Positions 45,184 through 54,433 of a stretch of DNA of 64,000 nt are shown one piece after another. This DNA is from Bradyrhizobium sp. CCBAU 051011 (lineage in GTDB: Bacteria > Pseudomonadota > Alphaproteobacteria > Rhizobiales > Xanthobacteraceae): positions 7,978,501 through 8,042,500 of the forward strand of contig NZ_CP022222.1 in the NCBI RefSeq assembly GCF_009930815.1, in the 5' to 3' direction. Each line of letters starts with the position of its first letter. The stretch's first letter is position 1. Made by a program: the position numbers and the translations under genes. A model generated the notes under the pieces. That model worked only from the letters and a program-made list of their open reading frames with translations, made no database searches and was not told the DNA's origin.

Positions 45184-45849
45184 TCAGCCTCCCGGCGTTG
45201 TGTAGCTGAGCACCAGCCCATGCATAAGCCGCGACCAGCCGTCGATTGAGACGAATAGGAACAGCTTAAAAGGCACGGATATCACCGTTGGCGAAACCAT
45301 CGACATACCCATGGCCATCAAGATGGTCGTTACAATCAGATCGATGGTGATAAAGGGCAGATAGAGAAGAAAACCAATTTCGAATCCACGCTTGAGTTCC
45401 GAAATTAGGAAAGATGGCACCAGAATGACCAGGTCATCGGCGCTCACGTTGCCGCGCATTTCCTCGGGCCAGACCTGTTCGGTTGAAGCCAAGAAGAAAC
45501 GGCGCTGCTCGTCAGCGGTGAACTTCTTCAGATGCCCGCGCAGCGGCTCCTGCGCGTCCTTTGCGGCGCTCAGCCAATCGTCGACCGTTTGGTAGCGGAG
45601 TTGTGGCGCAGAAAGGCGATTATAGGTCTGTTCAATCACTGGCGCGCTAATGAAAACTGTCAGGATCAGCGCCGCCCCGTATAGGACGAGGTTCGGTGGG
45701 ATAGATTGAGTCCCGAGCGCGTTGCGAACGAGGAAGAGCACGACGGATACTTTTATGAACGCTGTGCTTGTTACGACTAGAAACGCCAGCAGGCCAAGGC
45801 CGGCTGTGAGCGCAAGAAGACCAAGAATTCCCGGTTGAATGTCAGTCAT
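45184..45849 (-). CDS. rhcR: RhcR: FliP/YscR-family export apparatus protein
   Basis: 221 residues with four predicted membrane helices. Signature blocks: TSTAFIKVSVVLFLVRNALG, SIPPNLVLYGAALILTVFIS and FEIGFLLYLPFITIDLIVTT, ILMAMGMSMVSPTVISVPFK, LFLFVSIDGW, all classic FliP motifs. Its start overlaps the end of rhcQ by 8 bp. Confidence 0.94.
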   Translation of the reverse strand: MTDIQPGILGLLALTAGLGLLAFLVVTSTAFIKVSVVLFLVRNALGTQSIPPNLVLYGAALILTVFISAPVIEQTYNRLSAPQLRYQTVDDWLSAAKDAQEPLRGHLKKFTADEQRRFFLASTEQVWPEEMRGNVSADDLVILVPSFLISELKRGFEIGFLLYLPFITIDLIVTTILMAMGMSMVSPTVISVPFKLFLFVSIDGWSRLMHGLVLSYTTPGG

Positions 45850-46954
45850 TGACGGCCAACCTGCCCCGCAACCTGACGCCGAGCTCCCCGCCGATGCTTA
45901 CGATGTCCCCGCGGCCTATGCGGCGGCCGTTAGCAAGGATATCAACCGGTCCGTCGAGCGGCCGACCAAGTTCGAACACATGTCCCTCGCTGATATCCCT
46001 CAAGGCTCCGATTGCGACAGTCCAGCGGCCGCATTCGAAAACAAGAGTAATCTCGATGTTGTCGAGATCACCTTCAGAGGGCGGCCGGGGTTTTTCGGAT
46101 TGGGTCATCATATGTGCACACTCCAGGGGATGTGGTTGGAGGCGGAATGCCCCCCGTACGATCAAGCGATCCTCTGCAACCTGGGCCGGAGCCCATAAGG
46201 TTCCCGTGTTGAGGATGGCTTGGCCACGGGCGATCGGTATTACGTCCGGCAATAGAGCGTCTCCTGCATTTACTTTCCGTAGCAACGCGACTGTCGCACG
46301 GAGCGAGCCGATCTCTCCCTTAACGATGACAGGCAATTCTGAGGGAAGCTGGCGATCCTCTCGCGGCAGCTGCCTGAGCAGTCCGCCTAACGCCCGAAAC
46401 GCAGGTGGAACTGAATCATCGAGAGAAGAGAACAGAAACAGGCGCGCTTTGCCCTTGAATGGGCCGAAGGTGATTTCGAGCTCCAGATAAGGACCTCGAG
46501 CCGTCGCTTCGCTCAAACAGATCAGCTGCAACTTCTGTTGCGTCAGACCCTCTAGTTGATTGAGCAACGGATCGAGTGCAAATTCGACGAGGAGCGAACG
46601 AGTGGGCTCGGCAGGTAGGCCAAGCCCGCTTTGCACCGTCGCGATCAGCCCTTCTACAACCGGACGGGCCAATGATAAGACGATTGTTTCATGTCCAATG
46701 GCCCAAACGCAGTCGAGCATCGATACCGCACACGGCTCCGGCCCCCAGACAAGCCGTTCCATCCGCACGGATAGCGGCTTATCACTTAGACGGCTTTGCA
46801 GAGGCTTGCGGGCAGCAGCGATCTCGTTGAGCCAGGAGACGACCGAAGGGGACAGGATTAGCGCCGGTTTAAATCCCGATTGTTCACCCGTAGCCATGGT
46901 CACAGGCGCGTCTACAAGACAAGGCGCTTTCCCTAGCATAAGAGAAGAAGCCAT
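45842..46954 (-). CDS. rhcQ: RhcQ: YscQ/FliN-type sorting-platform protein
   Basis: 370 residues. The C-terminal SpoA domain is clear (DNIEITLVFECGRWTVAIGA, FELGRPLDGPVDILANGRRI, GRGDIVSIGGELGVRL), about residues 290-366. A second SpoA-like block lies near 215-285 (LPVIVKGEIGSLRATVALLR). The N-terminal half is diverged, as usual for SctQ. It would form the cytoplasmic ring receiving substrates. Confidence 0.88.
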   Translation of the reverse strand: MASSLMLGKAPCLVDAPVTMATGEQSGFKPALILSPSVVSWLNEIAAARKPLQSRLSDKPLSVRMERLVWGPEPCAVSMLDCVWAIGHETIVLSLARPVVEGLIATVQSGLGLPAEPTRSLLVEFALDPLLNQLEGLTQQKLQLICLSEATARGPYLELEITFGPFKGKARLFLFSSLDDSVPPAFRALGGLLRQLPREDRQLPSELPVIVKGEIGSLRATVALLRKVNAGDALLPDVIPIARGQAILNTGTLWAPAQVAEDRLIVRGAFRLQPHPLECAHMMTQSEKPRPPSEGDLDNIEITLVFECGRWTVAIGALRDISEGHVFELGRPLDGPVDILANGRRIGRGDIVSIGGELGVRLRGRLAVND

Positions 46955-46960
46955 CAGAAT

Positions 46961-47491
46961 TCAGTCGCTAGCCGTGTGAGTACGCGAACCACTGCCATAC
47001 CGAAGCAAAACCTCATCATCGGCCTCTATCTCGGCTTTCACCTCTGAATGGGCATCACTCGCGCGCTGAACGTCGCCTTCAATTTGCTGCCATTTGTGAC
47101 TCGCAGCTGAGCACTTAGTCAAAGTAGTCCTCGCCTCGAAGACCGCCGTCTCGGCCCGCTCTTGAGCGGCGCGCGCTTCCTCAAGCGTTCGGCGTGCTCC
47201 TGCGATCTCAGCTTTGAGCCGTCCAATGACGATGTGACAGCGACGATCGAGCTCTTCGACAGATAGCGAATCAGATGATGCCAGTTCTCGGTAAAGCTGC
47301 GCTTCGAGCGCCGCTTGGCTTTTTTCGGCCGTTGCAAGATCCCGGACAGCTTGTTCCACCGCTTGAAGCGCGGTGCGGCGCTGGGCCTCCATGTTGGACA
47401 CCTCACGAAGGGCGCTCCGCTGTCTCATATCCTTCACTAGCCGCAATTTCGAGGCATGGGCACGATTCACGCGGTCAGACGTGACATCCAT
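46961..47491 (-). CDS. Y4yJ/SctO-type stalk protein
   Basis: 176 residues, almost all alpha-helical coiled coil (RRTALQAVEQAVRDLATAEK, ARRTLEEARAAQERAETAVF), as in FliJ/YscO stalk proteins that link the ATPase to the export gate. The start overlaps the end of rhcN by 25 bp and it precedes rhcQ, the position of y4yJ in NGR234. Sequence similarity in this family is low, so the call rests on position and structure. Confidence 0.78.
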   Translation of the reverse strand: MDVTSDRVNRAHASKLRLVKDMRQRSALREVSNMEAQRRTALQAVEQAVRDLATAEKSQAALEAQLYRELASSDSLSVEELDRRCHIVIGRLKAEIAGARRTLEEARAAQERAETAVFEARTTLTKCSAASHKWQQIEGDVQRASDAHSEVKAEIEADDEVLLRYGSGSRTHTASD

Positions 47492-48816
47492 TTGATCGTC
47501 TCCTCAAAGCTTGACGCCTCGTCTCCGCCCTGACGCAGGAATTTCCGCAACTCCTCGATTGAATTGATTGCCCGGTCTGTCAGAGGATCACTGCCTTGCT
47601 TATATTCGCCAACCTTCACCAAGAACTCGGCCTCGGCGTAGCGGGAGAGCAGATCACGGAAGAAGGAAGCCGCCTTTCGATGCGATACAGAGACGACCGC
47701 ATTCATCACACGGCTGCGGCTTGACAATACGTCAATAGCTGGAAAATGCTCGCGTGCAGCCAAAAGGCGTGAGAGAACAACGTGGCCATCAAGAATGCCT
47801 CGTGATTCTTCGGCGATTGGATCACCCGAGCCGTCGCCTTCGACAAGCACAGTATAGAAGGCCGTGATTGAGCCGCGCTCGCCCATGCCGGCACGCTCCA
47901 ACAGGCCAGGAAGCATCGCAAAAACCGATGGCGGAAAGCCGCGCCGCGTCGGCGGCTCTCCTGCGGCAAGGCCAATTTCGCGCATGGCGCGGCTGAAGCG
48001 CGTCAATGAGTCCATCATCAGGACGACGCGAAGTCCTTCATCACGAAAATATTCAGCGAGTGCCGTCGCCATGTGAGCGCATTGCGCTCGTTCCATTGCC
48101 GAGCGGTCGGAGGTCTCAACGACCACGACGGTGCGGCGAAGCGCTGCCTCACCAAGGTGCTGCTCGATGAATTCCCGCACTTCACGACCGCGTTCACCGA
48201 TCAACGCGACTATGGTGGCGTCGGCAGCCGCGCCTTTTACAATCTGCGACAGGAGCGTCGACTTACCGCACCCTGGGTCTCCGTAGATGCCGATCCGCTG
48301 ACCCTCGCCACATGTCAGAAGCCCATCCAAGACACGGACACCGAGTGGGAATGTTCGCTCGATACCGCGCCTTGTCATTGGGTTGGGAGCCTTACCGCGC
48401 AGCGGACGAGTTTGAGCGGCGTTGATTGGACCCTTTCCGTCGATTGGCCGGCCGAAGCTGTCGATCACCCGGCCAAGCAAATCGGGGCCGACCGGTACTT
48501 CATGCATTCGTCCGGTCGCGACCACTTCTGCTCGGCTGGATAAGCCCGCCATATCACCAATAGGAGTGAGCAATACCCCATCTTGCGATAGGCCGATGAC
48601 CTCGGCCTCGAGAGACCATCCGGTGCGGGGATCCTGCAACAGGCAAAGCTCCCCTATACGCGCCTCTGGCAAGACGGCGTGGAGCAAGGTGCCGACCGCC
48701 CGTGTGATCCGCCCTCGTACAGCACGCGTGTCGATATGCTTTGCTGTAGATTTCAGAGACGATAGCGCGGCGTGCAGATTCCTCTCTCCCTCCGCACGGG
48801 TTGCTGATGTGGTCAC
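47467..48816 (-). CDS. rhcN: RhcN: T3SS ATPase
   Basis: 449 residues from GTG 48816, which overlaps the nolV stop (GTGA); the longer open frame to 48918 overlaps nolV and is not native. F1/FliI-type ATPase: Walker A GDPGCGKST (about 179-187), Walker B VVLMMDSLTRF (about 264-274), GERGREVREF and LPGLLERAGMGERGSITAFY. It energises unfolding and release of effectors at the inner membrane. Confidence 0.95.
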   Translation of the reverse strand: MTTSATRAEGERNLHAALSSLKSTAKHIDTRAVRGRITRAVGTLLHAVLPEARIGELCLLQDPRTGWSLEAEVIGLSQDGVLLTPIGDMAGLSSRAEVVATGRMHEVPVGPDLLGRVIDSFGRPIDGKGPINAAQTRPLRGKAPNPMTRRGIERTFPLGVRVLDGLLTCGEGQRIGIYGDPGCGKSTLLSQIVKGAAADATIVALIGERGREVREFIEQHLGEAALRRTVVVVETSDRSAMERAQCAHMATALAEYFRDEGLRVVLMMDSLTRFSRAMREIGLAAGEPPTRRGFPPSVFAMLPGLLERAGMGERGSITAFYTVLVEGDGSGDPIAEESRGILDGHVVLSRLLAAREHFPAIDVLSSRSRVMNAVVSVSHRKAASFFRDLLSRYAEAEFLVKVGEYKQGSDPLTDRAINSIEELRKFLRQGGDEASSFEETIKWMSRLTA

Positions 48817-49436
48817 GGTCCGTCTTCCTTTGAAGGCAAACCCAGGCCAAGGCGTAGAGCTCGGAGCTGCGCGGCAACTCCAATATCTACATTGCCAAAT
48901 TCGCTCCACAACACGCACTGCTCTGTCGTTAGAGCCGGATCCGGATCAACCCGCACTTTCGGCCGGCCCTCCTGTCCATCGCACGTAGCGAACTCGCGCG
49001 CCAGCGCATCGGCTTTCAGAGGAGAGACATGAAGGCAAATTTCCGCGCTACCATATTTTTGCTCGATCGTGTGACGAACGGTCCTCACCAACATCTCGCC
49101 TGGATCAAACGCGCCCAGCAGATCGCTCACGATCTCCATGACGAGCTGCGGCAACTCCTGCTCCAGAATGGCTTTTCGCTGCGCAAGTGCGGAAGTCGCC
49201 TGCGCGATCAGCCGAGACATTTCCTCGGCGCCACTCTTGAAGCCATCCGCACGGCCGCGCTCCCGCTCCCGCTTATAAGCTGTCCGTCCCCAGCCGCGAA
49301 CGCGTTGCAGATGCCGCTCGGCAGCCGCTCGCGCTTCTACGGCATCGCACCAGATTCCGATCTCGGCAGCCGGTATGACAGGCCCGAGCGGCCGTATCTG
49401 GGGGGCCACCGGCAGCGCTGGGTCATCAGCTGTCAT
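48813..49436 (-). CDS. nolV: NolV: SctL-type stator protein
   Basis: 207 residues, FliH/YscL-like: helical centre (AQATSALAQRKAILEQELPQ) and a C-terminal V-ATPase E-like domain (VMEIVSDLLGAFDPGEMLVR, VRVDPDPALTTEQCVLWSEF). It regulates the RhcN ATPase and ties it to RhcQ. It overlaps nolU by 11 bp. Confidence 0.88.
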   Translation of the reverse strand: MTADDPALPVAPQIRPLGPVIPAAEIGIWCDAVEARAAAERHLQRVRGWGRTAYKRERERGRADGFKSGAEEMSRLIAQATSALAQRKAILEQELPQLVMEIVSDLLGAFDPGEMLVRTVRHTIEQKYGSAEICLHVSPLKADALAREFATCDGQEGRPKVRVDPDPALTTEQCVLWSEFGNVDIGVAAQLRALRLGLGLPSKEDGP

Positions 49437-50064
49437 GCCGTGGCGCCTCCCTCAACAAATGGGCTATCACCAAGGAAAGCACTGGGCCCGCGGCATTGCG
49501 GTGTTCGGCCGCTGGATTCTCCGCAGCAGTGCCCGTGGGCAAGCGTAACAGCACGCGCGTGCGATCAAGTGCCGAGGCTTCGTTGATCCAAGCACCTAGG
49601 CAGGCATGGCCATCGTGTTCAATCTGTTGCGAAAGTAGCTCCGGATCAGCGACAGTGGTGATTGCGACCGCGCTCGCCAAGTTCCGGATACCGAAAGCGT
49701 GCGCTTCTGCCCCGATACGGTCGCGCAGAATCGCAAGATGCTGCTTTGAGACGAGCTTTAGGAGCGAGCGAGCATGCCAGATACTGCCGGCAAGCAAAGC
49801 AGCCCTATTCGGATCATGGCCGAGCAGAAGATCGTCTCTCCAGTTACGGCCGCTGGAGTCCATTTCATTACCAAGCAGCATTCCAGCAAGTCTTACCTGC
49901 AGCCTCGAGCTCTTCTGTAGCCGCACCAAAGTCGAAGCCGACAACCGGCCGTCAAGGCGTGCAGCTAATCGGGTCAGATGGGTAGAAGCAGCAAGCTCGC
50001 GCAGGCCCTCAGATAGCGATTCCGACCACGTGTTAGAACCGGTAGATGGCAGCGGTATGGGCAT
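49426..50064 (-). CDS. nolU: NolU: SctK-type accessory protein
   Basis: 212 residues, no membrane segment. Identified mainly by place between rhcJ and nolV and by features such as RLAGMLLGNEMDSSGRNWRD and LLLGHDPNRAALLAGSIWHA. SctK proteins link the sorting platform to the inner-membrane ring. Eleven bases after rhcJ. Confidence 0.82.
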   Translation of the reverse strand: MPIPLPSTGSNTWSESLSEGLRELAASTHLTRLAARLDGRLSASTLVRLQKSSRLQVRLAGMLLGNEMDSSGRNWRDDLLLGHDPNRAALLAGSIWHARSLLKLVSKQHLAILRDRIGAEAHAFGIRNLASAVAITTVADPELLSQQIEHDGHACLGAWINEASALDRTRVLLRLPTGTAAENPAAEHRNAAGPVLSLVIAHLLREAPRHDS

Positions 50065-50075
50065 CTGCTCACTCC

Positions 50076-50951
50076 CTATGCCTTGTCGGAAGCGATCTTC
50101 TTACTGGGAGGCAGGATAGCCGGCGTGTTCGAACGGATGCCAAATCTGGATCGCGCGCGCGACGGCTGGGCGCGCTGACGCATAAGAGAGCCTAGGAATA
50201 TGTAGCACAGAACGCCAACGGCAGCGCCACCTCCCCCGATAGCGGCCGCAAGCAGCGGGTCTGAAGTATATTTGGTCGACTGAGCGGACGCAGCTGGCCG
50301 GGCCGGCAGTTCAAGCGGAGCCCGCTCAACTGGCACAAAGACCACCGCCACCTTGTCATAGGAAAGGCCCTCGATGCTGTTGGCGACCAGCATCTTGATC
50401 TGCGGTAGCAGAACCGAGAGCTTTGCATTGGAGTTATGTCGAATGAACACCGACGCTGAGGACGGCATCGCGTCCTGGCGCAAGAGATCATTTTTCGGCA
50501 AGACAACGTGGACGCGCGCGGATATGACGCCTTCGATATCGCTAATCGTGCGCGACAATTCTTCGCTCAGGGCATAAACGTAGCGGGCGCGCTCCTCGAT
50601 CGGCGAGGCAACCAGGCCCGATCCTTTGAACACCTCGCCGAGGTTCTTGAAAGGCTGGCGTGGCAAACCTTCTAGATTTAGCAGCTCAATCGAAAAGGCC
50701 AACTGCTTCTGCTCGACCTGGATCGTGCTGGTCCCGTCCTTGGCAGTAACACGGACCGCATCGACGCCCTTACTAAGCAGGAGCGCAAGCATCTCATTGG
50801 CCTCACGCTCCTGCACTTTGGTGTAGAGATCGGCCTTACAGCCAATCAAGGGGAGGAGAAGCGATAGCACGGCAAAAACACGCAACCGCCGACCGGATAG
50901 GCGGGCATGGCCGTTTTGTCCATAGATGAAACCAGACGTCAACGAACTCAA
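50076..50951 (-). CDS. rhcJ: RhcJ: inner-membrane ring lipoprotein (YscJ family)
   Basis: 291 residues. Signal peptide with lipobox LIGC near 35-38 (LRVFAVLSLLLPLIGC), then the YscJ/PrgK core: REANEMLALLLSKGVDAVRV, FSIELLNLEGLPRQPFKNLG and SEELSRTISDIEGVISARVH, VVLP. A C-terminal membrane helix (AAIGGGGAAVGVLCYIFLGS) is followed by a basic tail. Overlaps nolB by 4 bp. Confidence 0.93.
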   Translation of the reverse strand: MSSLTSGFIYGQNGHARLSGRRLRVFAVLSLLLPLIGCKADLYTKVQEREANEMLALLLSKGVDAVRVTAKDGTSTIQVEQKQLAFSIELLNLEGLPRQPFKNLGEVFKGSGLVASPIEERARYVYALSEELSRTISDIEGVISARVHVVLPKNDLLRQDAMPSSASVFIRHNSNAKLSVLLPQIKMLVANSIEGLSYDKVAVVFVPVERAPLELPARPAASAQSTKYTSDPLLAAAIGGGGAAVGVLCYIFLGSLMRQRAQPSRARSRFGIRSNTPAILPPSKKIASDKA

Positions 50952-51472
50952 CCCGCCGATAGCAATTTGTTCAAAGATGAGCTGACCGCGCTGGTGCTCT
51001 TGGACACGAGCGAAACCTCGACGACACCCTTGTAAACGTCTCGCAGACCCGCAACCATCGCGTCGAAGTCGAGCACCCCTTCCGGCTTGCCCGCGGGATT
51101 CGTCCCGACTAGCTGCGACCGAGAAAGCGGCTGAGCGGCCGGCCCAGGTTGAACGGCCTTCGAAATGGCCGCCACACCGCCGCTCGTTACAGAAGGAACG
51201 GGGTTGCCCCGATACATCGAAGAGAGAGCCTGGAGTACGCGCTCGCCAGGCGGGCTAGCCTGCACTGTTGCACGCTGAACCTCTGACACAGCAGGAATGG
51301 ACGCCGCCCCATCTGTAACTGAGGAGGCCGCGTCTGATGTCGAAGCGACATGCAAAAGAGTCTGCTGAAACTGGCTCTGCTGGCCGATGGCTGCCGGCTG
51401 GCAGAGCCTGGATAGACCGTCTGCAGGGTTCGGAGAGATCGGCGTAGCGCCTAGCATGATCGAAGGTGTCAT
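50948..51472 (-). CDS. nolB: NolB/NopB: T3SS pilus or inner-rod protein, intact copy
   Basis: 174 residues from ATG 51472 (MTPSIMLGATPISPNPAD). The open frame extends to a GTG at 51544, but that GTG lies inside the tts box, so 51472 is preferred and gives a length close to NGR234 NopB. First gene of the leftward operon. The C-terminus (FDAMVAGLRDVYKGVVEVSL) is helical, as in rod/pilus subunits. A decayed second copy lies at 61690-62084. Confidence 0.85.
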   Translation of the reverse strand: MTPSIMLGATPISPNPADGLSRLCQPAAIGQQSQFQQTLLHVASTSDAASSVTDGAASIPAVSEVQRATVQASPPGERVLQALSSMYRGNPVPSVTSGGVAAISKAVQPGPAAQPLSRSQLVGTNPAGKPEGVLDFDAMVAGLRDVYKGVVEVSLVSKSTSAVSSSLNKLLSAG

Positions 51473-51517
51473 TGGTTTGGCGTCGATGAGAGTCGACGTT
51501 GTTAAGAATTGATGGTC

Positions 51518-51554
51518 AATACCGTAAAGAGGCGAGCTGACCACAAGCTGACGA
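51518..51554 (-). promoter_or_regulatory. tts box of the nolB-rhcU operon
   Basis: Read leftward from 51554: TCGTCAGCTTGTGGTCAGCT, then CGCCTCTTTACGG. The arms TCGTCAGCTT and AGCT and the TTA at the far side align with the box at 62947. It places transcription start upstream of ATG 51472 and argues against the longer nolB frame. Confidence 0.6.
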
Positions 51555-51780
51555 ATGCGCGAGCCATAAGGCCATTTTAAAGATCACGTTGGGCTTCCAA
51601 TTTAGGTGAAGCCTTAATACCTGTTCTCAGGCCGAAGGGACTTTGAATTGCTAAGCCGACGCACGATCCTGAACTGAACCGAGTTTGCGGACGCAGGAGT
51701 TTTCCTTTGCACCGGGTGACCTTGCCCCACGGGCTTAATCCAGCTTGAAGTTCGTTCTGGCCCACAACAAGGACCAGAGC

Positions 51781-52047
51781 ATGAAGCGCAGCCGCTTTTC
51801 GGAAGAGCAGATCATCGGGATTTTGAAGGAGCATGAGGCCGGGGTTTCGGTTGCCGATCTGTGCCGCAAGCATGGCGTCAGCGACGCCAGCATCTACAAA
51901 TGGAAGGCCAAGTTCGGTGGGATGGAGGTGTCGGAGGCCAAACGGCTGAAGACGCTGGAAGACGAGAACACACGGCTGAAGCGGCTCTTGGCCGACGCCA
52001 TGCTGGACAATGCGGCCTTGAAGGACCTCGTGGGAAAGAAATGGTGA
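51781..52047 (+). CDS. IS407-type OrfA
   Basis: 88 residues ([20 protein letters not shown] start, helix-turn-helix [20 protein letters not shown], leucine zipper ending). ATG 51781 is the usual family start; the frame is open from 51745. It overlaps OrfB by 7 bp. Confidence 0.9.
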   Translation: MKRSRFSEEQIIGILKEHEAGVSVADLCRKHGVSDASIYKWKAKFGGMEVSEAKRLKTLEDENTRLKRLLADAMLDNAALKDLVGKKW

Positions 52048-52970
52048 CGCCCGCGGCCAAGCGGAAAGCTGTCGCCCATCTCCAAGGCGCCTTCGGGATG
52101 AGCGAACGGCGGGCGTGTAAAGCCATCGGCTGCTGCCGCATGACCATGAGATACCAAACGACCCGGGCGGACGAAGCCGGCCTTCGCCAGCGCATGCGGG
52201 CAATCGCCCAGGAACGTCGTCGTTTCGGCTATCGACGCCTGCATGTGCTGCTCAAGCGGGAGGGCTATCTGGTCAACCACAAGAAGCTCTTCCGTCTGTA
52301 CCGGGAAGAGAGGCTCGCGGTGCGCCGCCGTGGCGGCCGCAAGCGGGCGATCGGGACCCGGGCGCCGATGACGGTGGCGATGGCGCCGAACGACCGCTGG
52401 TCGCTCGACTTCGTGTCGGATCAGCTCACCGATGGCCGCCGCTTCCGTATCCTTACCGTCGTCGATGACTGCACCCGCGAGTGTCTGGCGCTGGTAGCCG
52501 ACACCTCGCTCTCCGGCGCCCGGGTGGCGCGGGAACTGGACCGGCTGGTGATCGAGCGCGGCAAGCCGAAGATGGTGGTCAGCGACAACGGCAGCGAGCT
52601 GACCAGCAACGCCATCCTGACATGGGCTGATCAGAGCCGGGTCGCATGGCACTACATTGCGCCGGGCAAGCCCATGCAGAATGCCTTCATCGAGAGCTTC
52701 AACGGTCGGCTGCGGGACGAATTGCTGAACGAGACGCTGTTCACGTCGCTGGCCCAGGCTCGCGTCGCGCTCGGATGCTGGCGGGCCGATTACAACGATG
52801 CACGCCCACACTCGCGGCTCGGATGGAAGACGCCATCCGAGTTCGCCTTCACTTGCCATCCGCGCCGGGATCTGGCGCTGCGCTATGCCGAAGGCTCCGC
52901 GCCAGCTCCCGTCGCTACCACTGCCCAACCGGGCAAATCCAACAGCCGGGGCGAACTCAGGTCTGGATAA
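52041..52970 (+). CDS. IS407-type OrfB transposase
   Basis: 309 residues from ATG 52041 ([18 protein letters not shown]), overlapping OrfA. Integrase core: [20 protein letters not shown] (Asp), [14 protein letters not shown] (Asp) and [20 protein letters not shown] (Glu), all present. Production as an OrfAB fusion by -1 frameshift is usual in the family. Confidence 0.93.
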   Translation: MVTPAAKRKAVAHLQGAFGMSERRACKAIGCCRMTMRYQTTRADEAGLRQRMRAIAQERRRFGYRRLHVLLKREGYLVNHKKLFRLYREERLAVRRRGGRKRAIGTRAPMTVAMAPNDRWSLDFVSDQLTDGRRFRILTVVDDCTRECLALVADTSLSGARVARELDRLVIERGKPKMVVSDNGSELTSNAILTWADQSRVAWHYIAPGKPMQNAFIESFNGRLRDELLNETLFTSLAQARVALGCWRADYNDARPHSRLGWKTPSEFAFTCHPRRDLALRYAEGSAPAPVATTAQPGKSNSRGELRSG

Positions 52971-53708
52971 AACTTGGGGGCAAGGTCACGGGATACTCAC
53001 GGCATTTGGGGCTCCGCTCTCGCGGCCTTCGGCAGCTATTAGCTACACGGTTCTGGATCAGGACCTGTCTGCCCCACTGCTGGAATTCGGTAACAATCTC
53101 AATATCAGAGTAAACGTCAGCACCGAGGTGAATGGTCGGATTCGCGGCCGCATGCCAGATCTGCCACCGCGCGAGTTCCTCGATCGGTTGACCAATCTCT
53201 ACAATCTTCAATGGTACTACGATGGGCTCGTGCTGTATGCATCTGCTGCAAATGAGGCGCGAGGTCGTCTGCTTGTGTTGAAGCCGATCAGCTTCGATGC
53301 GTTCAAAGCGGCGCTCGATGCACTCGACATTTCCAACGAGCGCTATGTTGAGAGACCGCCACGGTGAAATAGGGGTCCGCCACTCTTCGTGGCGCTAGTG
53401 GACCAGACGCTCAACGGCCTCGTGGCCGAACGACAGGCGCGGCCATGCTCTCTCACCGCCGAGAAGCCGCTTGGGCACCAGCGTCTGCGGAGAAAAATGC
53501 TACGGATTTCCAGCTTGTAGGCTCCGTATTGGTATCTGAGAGCGAATCAACGGCTTTGCCACCTCTGCGGCCTAATTCCTGAATAAAGATCCGGTCGTCG
53601 CAGCATTTCGAGGCAATATCGATCGTAAGCGGCAAGGAAACCCCGTCTGGCGGAGTGGATAAGCGATCGGCTATCGGCTGCTGAGTTTGTGAGCCGATGT
53701 GAGCTTCT

Positions 53709-54092
53709 ATGTCTGCGCCTAGTTCTGGAACTAGAACCTTCCATATGATCGAAGCGGTCGCCGACCGTCTTGAGGGAGCGCCGCGGCAGCTTCGCCGACG
53801 CTGGTCGGACGAGTTCAAAGCGCAAGTTGTGACAGAGGCGCTGGAGCCTGGCGCGAGCGTCTCGGCGATCGCCCGCCGGATCGGCATTCACCCGTCGCAG
53901 CTGTTCGCCTGGCGCCGTGATGCTCGGGCCGAGCGGCATTATCGCTCGCGGCACTCGAGTTGCGAGGGTGTGGTGGCGTCTGTGGCAGGCACAGTGATTG
54001 AGATTGCCATTGGCGAGGTGGTCGTGCGTGCCGGCGTGGACGTCGACGAGGCGCACTTGCAGCGGGTGATCCGGGCGGTGCGTTCGGCATGA
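53709..54092 (+). CDS. tnpA: IS66 TnpA (element 4)
   Basis: 127 residues, identical to the TnpA of element 3 (RRRWSDEFKAQVV, RIGIHPSQLFAWRRD). Overlaps tnpB by 4 bp. Confidence 0.9.
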   Translation: MSAPSSGTRTFHMIEAVADRLEGAPRQLRRRWSDEFKAQVVTEALEPGASVSAIARRIGIHPSQLFAWRRDARAERHYRSRHSSCEGVVASVAGTVIEIAIGEVVVRAGVDVDEAHLQRVIRAVRSA

Positions 54093-54433
54093 TTCCCTCG
54101 GGTGTGAAGGTGTTCCTCGCCAGCCATCCAGTCGACTTCCGCAAGGGTATCGATGGCCTTGTTGCGCTTGTGCGCGATGCGGGCTCAGATCCGTTCGACG
54201 GTGCGCTTTATGTCTTCCGGGCCAAAAGAGCCGACAGAATAAAGATCGTATGGTGGGATGGGTCCGGCGTGTGCCTCTATTTAAAGCGTCTTGAAAAGGC
54301 GAAGTTCTGCTGGCCGCGGATCGGGCATCATCGGGTGCAGCTCAACCCGGCGCAGTTGATGGCACTGGTGGATGGGATGGACTGGAAGCGGGTCCGGACC
54401 GTGGCGGTCAAGCCGCCGGAGATTGTTGGGTAA
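54089..54433 (+). CDS. tnpB: IS66 TnpB (element 4)
   Basis: 114 residues, identical to the TnpB of element 3 (MIPSGVKVFLASHPVDFRKG start). Confidence 0.92.
   Translation: MIPSGVKVFLASHPVDFRKGIDGLVALVRDAGSDPFDGALYVFRAKRADRIKIVWWDGSGVCLYLKRLEKAKFCWPRIGHHRVQLNPAQLMALVDGMDWKRVRTVAVKPPEIVG

Larger units (their letters stand above)
51717..52988 (+). mobile_element. IS3-family (IS407-type) element inside the rhcC1 pseudogene
   Basis: Ends TGACCTTGCCCC at 51717 and, inverted from 52988, TGACCTTGCCCC. CGGG flanks both (51713-51716 and 52989-52992), the 4-bp duplication expected for the IS407 group. Confidence 0.9.
51648..53510 (+). pseudogene. rhcC1: Ruined rhcC1 copy (premature stop, IS insertion, frameshift)
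   Basis: DNA matches the intact rhcC1 at 62174. The copy starts TTG (LLSRRTILN) and meets TGA after nine codons. After GTTTTCCTTTGCACCGGG it is interrupted by the IS3/IS407-type element, then resumes with YTVLDQDLSAPLLEFGNNLN and RMPDLPPREFLDRLTNLYNL. It stops early (ERPPR) through a frameshift; homology continues to about 53490 (GACCAGACGCTCAACGGCCT). It cannot give a functional secretin fragment. Confidence 0.88.

Noticed and set aside
47467..48918. rhcN beginning at 48918
   Set aside because: The extra 34 residues overlap nolV and are not ATPase-like; the GTG at 48816 overlaps the nolV stop as in coupled genes.
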